From NCBI GenBank assembly GCA_900541135.1, contig UQIG01000002.1, positions 1 through 64,000 on the forward strand: a stretch of DNA of 64,000 nucleotides, written 5' to 3'. Positions 8,318 to 15,816 of the stretch are shown piece by piece. Under the pieces are notes generated by a model. The model was given only the letters and a program-made list of their open reading frames with translations, did no database searches and was not told the origin of the DNA. The translations under genes and the position numbers were made by a program. This stretch comes from an uncultured Collinsella sp. GTDB lineage: Bacteria; Actinomycetota; Coriobacteriia; Coriobacteriales; Coriobacteriaceae. Within the stretch, counting starts at the first letter, position 1; each line of letters opens with the position of its first letter.

Positions 8318-9172
8318 ATGGGCAAGTATGTAATCGTGGTTGAGTCTGGGTCGGATGTAACGCCGGAGCTCTGCGAGCGCTACGGCATCGTGCGCGTGCC
8401 CATGCATGTCACGATTGGTGACGAGACCGTCGAGGACGGCTCGATCGATCCGCTCGAGATTTATTCGCGCTGCAACGAGTTTGGTGTGATGCCCAAGACC
8501 AGTGGCTGCGCGCCTGCGGATTTTGCGCACGTATATGACCGCATCCATGTCGAGCAGCCCGATGCGACCATTCTGCATCTTGCGTACTCCGAGGCCACGA
8601 CCTGCTCGCATCAATCATCGAAGATCGCCGCCAAGGGTCGCGATTACGTCTACTCCATGGACACGCGCTTTGTTTCGGTAGGCCAGTCGCTCGTTGTCGT
8701 CGAGACCGCCAAATACATCGAGGCTCACCCCGATGCCACCGTCGACGAGATCTTTGCATTTACGAACTCCGTCATGGACCGCGTGCTGTTGGGCTTTGTT
8801 CCTACCGACCTTGCCTTCCTTAAGGCGGGTGGTCGCTTGTCCAACGTCGCGTTCCTAGGCGCTCATCTGCTCAAGATTAAGCCCTGTATTGAGGTGACAG
8901 GCGGCAAGTTCGTGGCGACTAAGAAGTTCCGCGGCTCTATGCTCAAGTGCGCCCGCGCCTTTATTGACCACATGGTCACGAAGGGCGAGATCGACTACTC
9001 GCACATTGGCCTGGCGTATTCGGTAGGCCTTTCCGAGGAGCTTCGCGACGATATGGAAGTCTATGCGCACGACATGGGCTTTAAGGATATTACCTGGACT
9101 CAGGTCGGCGGCGTCATCTCGAGCCATTGCGGCCCGACCGCCTTCGGCGCGGTGCTCACGCTTAAGGCGTAA
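8318..9172 (+). CDS. DegV family protein (fatty-acid binding)
   Basis: 284-aa DegV-fold protein. Known members bind a fatty acid, and in Firmicutes FakB paralogues hand it to the kinase FakA for phosphorylation. The sequence shows the DegV pattern: an early VVESGSDVTPELCERYGI, then PKTSGCAPADF, the ligand-loop region LAYSEATTCSHQSSKIAA, and a C-terminal YSVGLSEE...GGVISSHCGPTAFG. ATG 8318 begins the conserved MGKYVIVVESGSD; an in-frame ATG at 8246 would add 24 unconserved residues. The ribosome site is weak (GATAAGA). No fakA is nearby, so its lipid role is inferred from the family. Confidence 0.85.
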   Translation: MGKYVIVVESGSDVTPELCERYGIVRVPMHVTIGDETVEDGSIDPLEIYSRCNEFGVMPKTSGCAPADFAHVYDRIHVEQPDATILHLAYSEATTCSHQSSKIAAKGRDYVYSMDTRFVSVGQSLVVVETAKYIEAHPDATVDEIFAFTNSVMDRVLLGFVPTDLAFLKAGGRLSNVAFLGAHLLKIKPCIEVTGGKFVATKKFRGSMLKCARAFIDHMVTKGEIDYSHIGLAYSVGLSEELRDDMEVYAHDMGFKDITWTQVGGVISSHCGPTAFGAVLTLKA

Positions 9173-9202
9173 GGTCTGGCGTTTATCGAATTCTATTGCC
9201 AC

Positions 9203-9240
9203 GGTGGCGGGCGGGTTGCGATAACCCTCCCGCCGCTCTT
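9203..9240 (+). terminator. Terminator after the DegV gene
   Basis: GGCGGGCGGGTT (9206-9217) pairs with AACCCTCCCGCC (9223-9234), followed by GCTCTT. Strong GC stem, short T content. Confidence 0.65.
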
Positions 9241-9358
9241 GCGTGGGGCCAAATAGAACAACCCAATTGACCGCTAAACCGTTTCGTCATCATGCGTATG
9301 GGCTAGAATGTCTCTGGCATTTATGTAGCTAAAACCAAAGAGAGGCAAGGTAGCGGGA

Positions 9359-10177
9359 ATGGCTGAGATGACGCTTGAGGGTGTAGACGCTCATCCCGAG
9401 GACTCTGCGTTTGCCCTGGGTCGCGTGCATTCGATCGAGACGATGGGAACGGTCGACGGACCCGGCATCCGCTTTGTGGTGTTTGTTCAGGGCTGTCCCA
9501 TGCGCTGCGCGTATTGCCACAATCCCGATACCTGGTCGGTCAACGGCGGCACGATGGTGACCGTCGAGCACCTCATGGATGAGTTCCAGAGTAACCACGA
9601 GTTCTATCGCAGCGGCGGAATTACGGTGTCCGGCGGCGAGCCGCTCCTACAGCCTGAGTTTTTGGCCGACCTGTTCCGTGCAATGCACAACAACCCCGAT
9701 GGCCGCGTGCATACCTGCTTGGACAGCTGCGGCTATGCGTTCGATCCCAACCACCCCGAGAAGTTCGATGCCGTTCTCAACGAGACCGACATGGTGCTGC
9801 TCGACATCAAGCATGCCGATCCGGCTGAGCATAAAAAGCTGACCGGCTGCGATCCTGCACGTATCCTGGCGTTTGGCGATGAGCTGGCGCGACGCAGGAT
9901 CAAGGTCGTTATCCGCCACGTGGTGGTGCCGGGCATTACCGACACGGTGGAGGAGTGCGAGGCACTCGGTCGCCTCATCGCTCCATGGCACAACGTGGTG
10001 GGCCTGGAAATGCTGCCGTATCACACGATGGGTGTCGTCAAGTACGAGCAACTGGGCATTCCCTATAAGCTCGAGGGCGTGCCCCAGATGGATACCGCGC
10101 GCATGCCCGAGTTGCGCAATGCCGTTATGACCGGCATGAAAAAGCGCCGTGCGGAGCTCAAAAACGCTATCGGATAG
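9359..10177 (+). CDS. pflA: Pyruvate formate-lyase activating enzyme
   Basis: 272-aa radical SAM enzyme that installs the glycyl radical on pyruvate formate-lyase. The [4Fe-4S] motif CPMRCAYC supplies C46, C50 and C53, followed by HNPDTW, the SAM-binding VSGGEPLLQ and the LDIKHADPAEHKKLTG segment typical of PflA rather than of other activases. The N-terminal GRVHSIETMGTVDGPGIRFVVF also fits. The pflB gene is not in this window, so the pair is either split or lies elsewhere. A TAGAAT box (9304-9309) lies 50 bases upstream of the ATG and may be a -10 site. Terminated region follows with a GGGAC-loop hairpin. Confidence 0.9.
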   Translation: MAEMTLEGVDAHPEDSAFALGRVHSIETMGTVDGPGIRFVVFVQGCPMRCAYCHNPDTWSVNGGTMVTVEHLMDEFQSNHEFYRSGGITVSGGEPLLQPEFLADLFRAMHNNPDGRVHTCLDSCGYAFDPNHPEKFDAVLNETDMVLLDIKHADPAEHKKLTGCDPARILAFGDELARRRIKVVIRHVVVPGITDTVEECEALGRLIAPWHNVVGLEMLPYHTMGVVKYEQLGIPYKLEGVPQMDTARMPELRNAVMTGMKKRRAELKNAIG

Positions 10178-10192
10178 CATGCCATTTTCGTT

Positions 10193-10238
10193 CCCCAAGG
10201 GCACTCATTGGGGACAGACTTAAATGAGTGCCCCTGGG
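10193..10238. repeat. GGGAC-loop hairpin, copy G1
   Basis: Arms GGGCACTCATT (10199-10209) and AATGAGTGCCC (10223-10233) enclose the 13-nt loop GGGGACAGACTTA. The loop is nearly the same as in copies at 26289 and 33855, whereas the arms are unrelated. Confidence 0.7.
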
Positions 10239-10441
10239 CACCTAGTTGATTGCTAAAGAGCCCCGTCCTAAAAAGACTGCTCTCTGGGTTGCGGTGAGAT
10301 GCGCAACAGAATCGTGCCATTTGGATAAATACGCTTGTGGTTTCTTTAAAGACACCTTAAACGCCGCTGAATATCTTTGGAAAGAAATGCCTGCTCGGTA
10401 TCATGCTGCTCGTATATAAACGGTGGCAGTCAGGAGACCAC

Positions 10442-11560
10442 GTGCGAAATATCGCATCGCGGGACGAGTATGTGCCGCAGCATGGCAGCAGATATAAGAC
10501 GAAGGGCACGTCTTTGCGTGGCCTTGCCAGCGCTCGCATCCGCGTGAGGAAGATTGCCGCCATTGGGATGCTAACGTCGGCGGTTATTATCCTCGGAATT
10601 ACCGTTAAAACCTACGCCTCGGAGCGAACGGTGCGCCCAGATGCGTCAACGGTACAGCTGCAAAACGAGAAGGTTTCAAAGTCCAAAGCGTCGGCAGATC
10701 AAGCTCTGTCGACGGCAGATCTCAAGACGAGACTTTCGAAGGCGGACTTCAACGATATCCCTTCGGGTGATACCGTTCGGACCTTCTCGTTGGTGGATAA
10801 CAAGACTCCTGCCTTGGAGGATGAGAGCCTTGCCTCGCTCCAGGATGCCCTGTGTCGGGCGCAGGAGCTGGGCGATGTGGGTGTAGTGTTCTACGACCTA
10901 TCGAGCGGTAGGGGCGTGACGTATAACGCCGATGTCGAGGTGTATGGAGCGAGCAGCTACAAAGCGCTGTATGCGCTCTATATTTGCGAGACGTTGGTCG
11001 AATCGGGGCAGGTGTCGCTCGATGGGCCTTTAGCCACGTATGGTGGTTACAGCATGGGCTGGCAGACGGTGCGCAACCTTATCGAGAATGTCGTCGTCAA
11101 CTCAGACAACGATTCGTTTATCGCGTTACGCGCGGCGTTTGACCATGATGGCTATGAGGATTGGATTGCCAATCTGGGTGTTGATGACGAAACGGCACTG
11201 AATCCGATGAGTGATTTTCCGACCTACTGCCCGCGCACTTCTGCGAGGTTATGGCGTGAGATGAGCGAGTATCTGAGCATGGATACCGAGACTTCACAGT
11301 GGTTGTCGGGCCTTCTGGCATCAACATCGCGCTCGTTTATTCGCGATGGCATTGCGGACGAGCAGGTTTTGGTGCGCAACAAGGCAGGCTGGATTAGCGA
11401 GGATGGTTACTACTCGACATGCGATGCGGGCCTTATCGACATCGATGGCTGTACCTATGTCATGGGTATCATGACATCGATGCCGTGGAGCGACCGCTCG
11501 AGCGAGGTTACGGCCGCGATTGCAAAGGCTCTGTTTGATACGCGAGCTGCACTGGCTTAG
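10442..11560 (+). CDS. Membrane-anchored serine hydrolase, class A beta-lactamase-like
   Basis: About 372-aa protein with a cytoplasmic N-tail, one membrane helix (~residues 38-56, IAAIGMLTSAVIILGITV) and a large outside domain. That domain has the three penicillin-recognising motifs: SSYK (S171-K174), SDN (~221) and KAG (NKAGW) in place of KTG. It therefore resembles class A beta-lactamases and related PBP-like peptidases. An antibiotic role is not implied; cell-wall peptidase or D-Ala-related function is equally possible. I choose GTG 10442, five bases after AGGAG; ATG 10403 would also be in frame. It stands alone between pflA and mtnN. Confidence 0.75.
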   Translation: MRNIASRDEYVPQHGSRYKTKGTSLRGLASARIRVRKIAAIGMLTSAVIILGITVKTYASERTVRPDASTVQLQNEKVSKSKASADQALSTADLKTRLSKADFNDIPSGDTVRTFSLVDNKTPALEDESLASLQDALCRAQELGDVGVVFYDLSSGRGVTYNADVEVYGASSYKALYALYICETLVESGQVSLDGPLATYGGYSMGWQTVRNLIENVVVNSDNDSFIALRAAFDHDGYEDWIANLGVDDETALNPMSDFPTYCPRTSARLWREMSEYLSMDTETSQWLSGLLASTSRSFIRDGIADEQVLVRNKAGWISEDGYYSTCDAGLIDIDGCTYVMGIMTSMPWSDRSSEVTAAIAKALFDTRAALA

Positions 11561-11638
11561 CGTGTTCGTTTGACGAGGTCAAACAAAATGCTGGTACCAT
11601 ACCGTGGTTGAGAATTTCGAATAGGTTTGGGGAATGGC

Positions 11639-12379
11639 ATGGCTACCATTGCGATTATCGGTGCGCTCGAAAAAGAGATCATGCAGATTAAGGAAGAGCT
11701 GAGCGACGTTTGCGAGGCACGGGAGGCAGGCTTGACCGTTGTGAGCGGTGAGCTCGACGGCCTGGCAGTTGTCGCCACAACGGCGGGCATGGGCACGGTG
11801 AACGCCGCCGCTGCAACACAGCACCTCATTAGCAAGTATGCTCCGCAGGCTGTTGTGTTTTCGGGCATTGCGGGCGGTTTGAACCCCAAGCTCCATATCG
11901 ACGACGTGGTCATTGGCAAACGCCTACGCTATCTGGATACCGATACCGCGCTTATCGCCGAGTCCGCACCGGGGCTCGAGGAGTTTGGCTCGACGCCCGC
12001 GCTGGTCGATATTGCCGCCGACGTGCTTGCTGAGCGTGGGTTTGTTGACGCTTCGAAAAATGCAGTCGCTTCGAACGAGGGCACCAAGCAGTTCCTGGTC
12101 GGCACGATTGCCACGGGTAACCGCTTTGTGACGGGCGCTACCATGCGCAACGACGCTATCGAGGCGACGCATGCCGATTGTGTCGGCATGGAGGGCGCGG
12201 CAATTGCCCATGTCGCAACCAAAAATGGTGTCGATTGCCTGGTGTTGCGCGCTATCAGCGATAATTGTGACGAGGCGTACGATGCAATTTGCGAGCGCGA
12301 GTTCGATCTGTTCGAGTACGCGCGTGTCGCAAGTGACATCACGCTCGATATCGTCCGCCGCATTGCCGCTGCGCAATAG
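11639..12379 (+). CDS. mtnN: 5'-methylthioadenosine/S-adenosylhomocysteine nucleosidase
   Basis: 246-aa nucleosidase (MtnN/Pfs) that cleaves MTA, SAH and 5'-deoxyadenosine to adenine and the ribosyl product, feeding methionine salvage. Family motifs: IGALEKEIMQIKEEL at the start, VVFSGIAGGLNPKLHIDDVV, the purine-pocket VGMEGAAIAHVA and the catalytic Asp in LRAISDNCDE. ATG 11639 follows GGGGA at five bases; a TTG four codons upstream is less likely. It is 38 bases upstream of ysxC on the same strand, so co-transcription is likely. Confidence 0.92.
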   Translation: MATIAIIGALEKEIMQIKEELSDVCEAREAGLTVVSGELDGLAVVATTAGMGTVNAAAATQHLISKYAPQAVVFSGIAGGLNPKLHIDDVVIGKRLRYLDTDTALIAESAPGLEEFGSTPALVDIAADVLAERGFVDASKNAVASNEGTKQFLVGTIATGNRFVTGATMRNDAIEATHADCVGMEGAAIAHVATKNGVDCLVLRAISDNCDEAYDAICEREFDLFEYARVASDITLDIVRRIAAAQ

Positions 12380-12417
12380 CGCGTCTATTTGTAAGAACCT
12401 ACGACCAAGGAGTGTCC

Positions 12418-13008
12418 ATGGCCGATTCCATTAACTATCAGCTTGCCAAGTTCGTCGCCAGCTACGGCAAGGTTTCGCAGATCCCCGAGTCCACCTGCCC
12501 CGAGGTGAGCTTTGTCGGCCGCTCCAACGTGGGCAAGTCGTCCATCATGAACAAGCTCTTTGGCCGCAAGAACCTGGTGAAGGTTTCGAGTACGCCGGGC
12601 AAGACGAGCAACATCAACTTCTTCGAGGCCGACGACGTGCACTTTGTGGACCTGCCAGGCTACGGTTTCGCCCGCCGTTCCAAGGCCGAGCGCGACCGTT
12701 GGGCCGAGCTCATTGGCGACTTCTTCGACTCCGAGCGCAGCTTTAACCTGGTTGTGTCGCTGGTGGACATTCGCCACGACCCCAGTAAACTCGACCATGA
12801 CATGATCGACTACCTGCAGGGCAACGAGTTCAACTTTATCGTCTGCCTCACCAAGGCCGACAAACTCAGCCGCACCCAGCAGGCCCGCCAAGCAGCAGCC
12901 ATCAAAAAGCAGCTCAACGTCCCGGCCGAGAATGTAATCATCACGAGCTCCCAGACCGGCGTGGGTATCGACGAACTAAAAAAGCGCATCGCCGAGGCCT
13001 GCCTCTAG
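12418..13008 (+). CDS. ysxC: Ribosome biogenesis GTP-binding protein YsxC/EngB
   Basis: 196-aa TRAFAC GTPase needed for late 50S subunit assembly. G1 GRSNVGKSS (residues 34-42), the G2 region SSTPGKTSN, G3 DLPGYG, G4 TKAD and a terminal G5-like TSSQTGVG are all present, and the length is normal. AAGGAG lies six bases before ATG 12418. Same strand and close behind mtnN. A perfect 20-bp palindrome with a T run follows 30 bases later and acts as its terminator. Confidence 0.93.
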   Translation: MADSINYQLAKFVASYGKVSQIPESTCPEVSFVGRSNVGKSSIMNKLFGRKNLVKVSSTPGKTSNINFFEADDVHFVDLPGYGFARRSKAERDRWAELIGDFFDSERSFNLVVSLVDIRHDPSKLDHDMIDYLQGNEFNFIVCLTKADKLSRTQQARQAAAIKKQLNVPAENVIITSSQTGVGIDELKKRIAEACL

Positions 13009-13038
13009 TCAGGGTTAAACCGTCAAAAGCCCCCGTTC

Positions 13039-13091
13039 ATATCACCCCAGTGATAGTTATTGGTAAACTATCACTGGGGTGATATTTTTTA
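13039..13091 (+). promoter_or_regulatory. Double-operator palindrome and terminator before the DUF3990 gene
   Basis: Perfect 20-base arms (13039-13058 and 13066-13085) with a 7-nt loop, followed by six T, make a Rho-independent terminator for ysxC. Each arm is itself a near-palindrome: TATCACCCCAGTGATA and TATCACTGGGGTGATA. This gives two 16-bp operator-like sites 17 bases before the AGGAGG of the next gene, which suggests autoregulation by the HTH partner. Confidence 0.7.
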
Positions 13092-13101
13092 GGAGGTCGA
13101 T

Positions 13102-13785
13102 ATGGAGCTTTGGCACGGGTCGGAGGTTGTTGTCGAGCATCCATCGTTGGATAAATGCAGGCAATTCAATGACTATGGGCGCGGGTTTTATTGCACACCG
13201 CATGAGGAAATGGCAATGGAGTGGGCATGTCGGACCGAGTCTGATGGCATTGCCAATCGATATGAGCTTGATTTAGATGGCCTTGCGATTTTGGATTTGG
13301 AATCAGGTGAGTTCTCGATTCTCAACTGGCTTGCAATTCTGGCGAATAACAGAGAGTTCAATGTTTCAACGCCAGTAGCACGTGAGGGGCTTCGTTATCT
13401 GCTGGATAACTGCCTGATTGATATTTCTCCCTATGACGTTATTCGAGGCTATCGTGCAGACGATTCCTATTTCTCGTTTGCAAGACAGTTTGTCAACGGC
13501 ATGATCTCGCTCAGGCAATTGCAGCGCATTATGTTTTTGGGGGATTTGGGCATTCAATATGCGCTTATGAGTGAGCGTGCGTTCTCGGCGATTAAGTTCC
13601 GCGATTGGAAGCAGGCTTCGGGAGCTGAGTTTTATCCCAAACGATTTGAGCGAGAACAGAACGCTCGACGAAAGTACCTGGATACGGTAAACGGATTTGA
13701 CTCTGATGGTGTCGACATTAGGGATTTGATGGCAGGGAGGGTTGATTTAAATGATCCAAGAGTTAACGGATCGTGGGCCGAGTAG
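13102..13785 (+). CDS. DUF3990 domain protein, candidate ADP-ribosylating toxin
   Basis: 227-aa protein. Residues 1-150 match the DUF3990 pattern: LWHGSEVVVEHPSLDKCRQ, then NDYGRGFYCTPHEEMAMEWA, which resembles the RSE/HYE-type fold of mono-ADP-ribosyltransferases (H in WHGS, Y in FYCT). Such domains occur in toxin-antitoxin pairs; activity here is an inference. ATG 13102 follows AGGAGG at five bases. The next gene overlaps by 35 bases and encodes an HTH protein. Codon usage is visibly more AT-rich than in neighbours, which suggests recent acquisition. Confidence 0.75.
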   Translation: MELWHGSEVVVEHPSLDKCRQFNDYGRGFYCTPHEEMAMEWACRTESDGIANRYELDLDGLAILDLESGEFSILNWLAILANNREFNVSTPVAREGLRYLLDNCLIDISPYDVIRGYRADDSYFSFARQFVNGMISLRQLQRIMFLGDLGIQYALMSERAFSAIKFRDWKQASGAEFYPKRFEREQNARRKYLDTVNGFDSDGVDIRDLMAGRVDLNDPRVNGSWAE

Positions 13786-14449
13786 GACATATCCCGTCTA
13801 TTACCTTGAGGACGCAATGAACAACCTCGGGGATTGCTTCGACTATGCCGTTAACGATTACGGAGCAGAAGGATCGGAAGTTGCTGAACTCTTTTGCCTG
13901 AGCGGCGTAGCTCGCGAGTTCGAACGCGGCAACGCATGGGTAGTGTCGGGAAAGTCGGGCGTTGAACTATTTGCGCTCATCTCCGAAAGATCTGGTTACC
14001 AAACAGGGTCGATGCCAGATCGGACCTACCGATTTGAGAAGACACCAGAATATTGGACGGGCTGGATACTGGCATATTTGCAGTGGCGCCTAGGGGGATC
14101 GTTCGAAGATCTGCTTCATGTTGTTCCATTTGATGCGCTGCGAAACCTGTACTACCCCTGGCATGAGGCCTCGGAGGAGCGCGTGGCGCGCCTTGTCTGT
14201 GATATGGCGAAGAAGGCGCCGCGTCAGACTAAACTGGCGCTAGCAAGAAAGAGGATTAAAAAAACCCAACAAGACCTGGCATACGAATCGGGTGTATCGC
14301 TCCGTTCAATCCAAATGTACGAACAGCGCCAGCGAAACATCAACGAAGCCTCGGTAACGACAGTGAGGGATATTGCAAAAGTCCTACACTGCAACATCGA
14401 AGACCTCCTAGAACCAGTCTTCGAATACAAAGAAACAAGCGCAGCGTAA
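13751..14449 (+). CDS. HTH (XRE-type) protein, partner of the DUF3990 gene
   Basis: 232-aa protein with an unrecognised N-terminal part (1-150, rich in aromatic residues: TPEYWTGWILAYLQWR) and a C-terminal Cro/XRE helix-turn-helix (~160-220, LALARKRIKKTQQDLAYESG, then QRNINEASVTTVRDIAKVL). It starts inside the upstream gene, eight bases after GGGAGG, so translation is coupled. It probably binds the double palindrome at 13039 and neutralises or restrains the DUF3990 partner. The last ~100 bases and the following spacer are A-rich, unlike flanking genes. Antitoxin function is inferred from arrangement. Confidence 0.7.
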   Translation: MIQELTDRGPSRTYPVYYLEDAMNNLGDCFDYAVNDYGAEGSEVAELFCLSGVAREFERGNAWVVSGKSGVELFALISERSGYQTGSMPDRTYRFEKTPEYWTGWILAYLQWRLGGSFEDLLHVVPFDALRNLYYPWHEASEERVARLVCDMAKKAPRQTKLALARKRIKKTQQDLAYESGVSLRSIQMYEQRQRNINEASVTTVRDIAKVLHCNIEDLLEPVFEYKETSAA

Positions 14450-14585
14450 ACCAAGCGCACAGGCGAAGCCTGTCACTAGTAAGTGCCCCTACCTAGCAAG
14501 AGCCCCTACCAATAAAAAGCAACTATCAGCCCGGCGCTTTTACAAAGCGTAGGTCCCTGTAGCCGCCGTCAGCGAAGCTAACGTA

Positions 14586-14710
14586 GGGGAGGCCAGGGGC
14601 TTTGCCCCCAAATCTTTCCGCAGGACGGCAGGACCCCCGCCGCACGAAGTGCGCAGCGGGGGTCCTGCCATGTCCGAGGACGATTTGGGGGCAAAGCCCC
14701 TGGCCTCCCC
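14586..14710. repeat. H-family structured element, copy H1
   Basis: A 125-base imperfect palindrome. Outer arms of 29 perfectly complementary bases (14586-14614, 14682-14710), inner arms of 14 (14627-14640, 14656-14669), and between them two 12-base internal loops: TTTCCGCAGGAC and ATGTCCGAGGAC. The loops are shared with H4 (28368) although the arms differ. It lies just downstream of the thrB stop. The remaining bases of 14450-14731 hold no gene. Confidence 0.85.
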
Positions 14711-14731
14711 GGCGAGTATACGGGACGGCGA

Positions 14732-15613
14732 CTACAGGTATTCGATCTGGGCGCCTTCCGTGTCGCACGTCAGAATATGCGTATCGCACTTGGGGAACTG
14801 CTCGCGCAGCTTGACCTGCAGGAACTTTGCCACGATGGTGTCGTCGGTCACAGCCATGAGGGTCGAGCCCGAGCCGCTAATCCAGATGGTCTTAGCGCCG
14901 CCGTTAAGGCAGGTGTCGCGCACGGCGTTGTAGTCGGGAATCAGACGGCGACGATAGGGCTCCTGGATGCGGTCGTCGTTGGCGGCGGCAATCAGGTCGA
15001 GGTCACCAGTCTCCAAGCCGCGCGTCATGCCGGCGATGCGGCCCATCTGCCACACGGCGGTGGAGAGCGGAATCTCCTGCGGCACGACCTTGCGCGCCTC
15101 GCTCGTGTGTACCTCGTAGGGCGGAATCACGGTAATAAAACGCAGGCGATCGCTCACCTCGTGGCGCAGGCACTGGGGGAGCGAATCGGTCGGCGTAAAG
15201 GAGCAGACGGCGCCGCCCAGGATAGCAGGGGCGACGTTATCGGGATGGCCCTCGACCTCGGTGGCAATGCGGACGAGCTCAGCGCGGTCGACGGTGTGGC
15301 CCGTCAGCGCGGCGGCAGCCATGATGCCGGCGACGACGCAGGTGGAGCTGGAACCCAGGCCACGGGCGACGGGCACGTCGGTCTGAATGTCGATGGCGAC
15401 GGGGAAGGCCGGCTCGCCCCATGCGGCCAGCGCATCGACAAAGCTCACGTAGACCAGGTTGTTCTCGTTTTGGAATTCCTCGGGGCAGCCCGTGATGGTG
15501 AGCTTGTCGGCGCGCTCAAAGGTAAAGTGCGAGTAGAGGCTGACGGCCATGCCGAGGGTATCGTAGCCAATGCCCAAGTTGGCGCTTGTTGCTGGGACGG
15601 TGATCTTGATCAT
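14732..15613 (-). CDS. thrB: Homoserine kinase
   Basis: 293-aa GHMP kinase that phosphorylates homoserine to O-phosphohomoserine, the substrate of ThrC. It shows the GHMP ATP loop PVARGLGSSSTCVVAG, the N-terminal PATSANLGIGYDTLG and the C-terminal ISGSGSTLMAV. AGGAGG precedes ATG 15613. It follows thrC on the same strand with a 203-base spacer that holds thrC's terminator and an H-family hairpin, so the two may be transcribed separately. Normal length; confident call. Confidence 0.93.
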   Translation of the reverse strand: MIKITVPATSANLGIGYDTLGMAVSLYSHFTFERADKLTITGCPEEFQNENNLVYVSFVDALAAWGEPAFPVAIDIQTDVPVARGLGSSSTCVVAGIMAAAALTGHTVDRAELVRIATEVEGHPDNVAPAILGGAVCSFTPTDSLPQCLRHEVSDRLRFITVIPPYEVHTSEARKVVPQEIPLSTAVWQMGRIAGMTRGLETGDLDLIAAANDDRIQEPYRRRLIPDYNAVRDTCLNGGAKTIWISGSGSTLMAVTDDTIVAKFLQVKLREQFPKCDTHILTCDTEGAQIEYL

Positions 15614-15626
15614 GTGGGTCCTCCTG

Positions 15627-15738
15627 GCGTGCCTGGCTGTTTAGTTCGCTGCTCGGACAGTCCTGCGCAAGACGGAAAGCACATTAAGTGCTTTCCTTTG
15701 CGTGCGGAACTCACGACGAACTAAACAGCCAGGCACGC
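15627..15738. repeat. H-family structured element, copy H2
   Basis: Outer arms of 22 perfect bases (15627-15648 and 15717-15738), inner arms GGAAAGCAC/GTGCTTTCC plus CGCAA/TTGCG. In minus orientation the internal loops contain TTCCGCA and GTCCGAG, the signatures of H1 and H4. It sits immediately upstream of the thrB ribosome site on the minus strand. Confidence 0.75.
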
Positions 15739-15784
15739 TGTGCGCGTTCGTCATCATCCCGAGGGTTATCTGATGAAAGAAGGT

Positions 15785-15804
15785 GCGCCGGCTTTCGCCG
15801 GCGC
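15785..15804 (-). terminator. Terminator of thrC
   Basis: GCGCCGGC and GCCGGCGC around a 4-nt loop, 12 bases beyond the thrC stop; on the minus strand followed by ACCTTCTTTC. Compact and GC-rich. Confidence 0.7.
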
Positions 15805-15816
15805 TTAATAAGGGAT

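Noticed and set aside
14586..14710. An integron attC site
   Set aside because: Long perfect arms and symmetric internal loops recall attC, but the R-box core triplets GTT/AAC are not placed correctly and no integrase is near.
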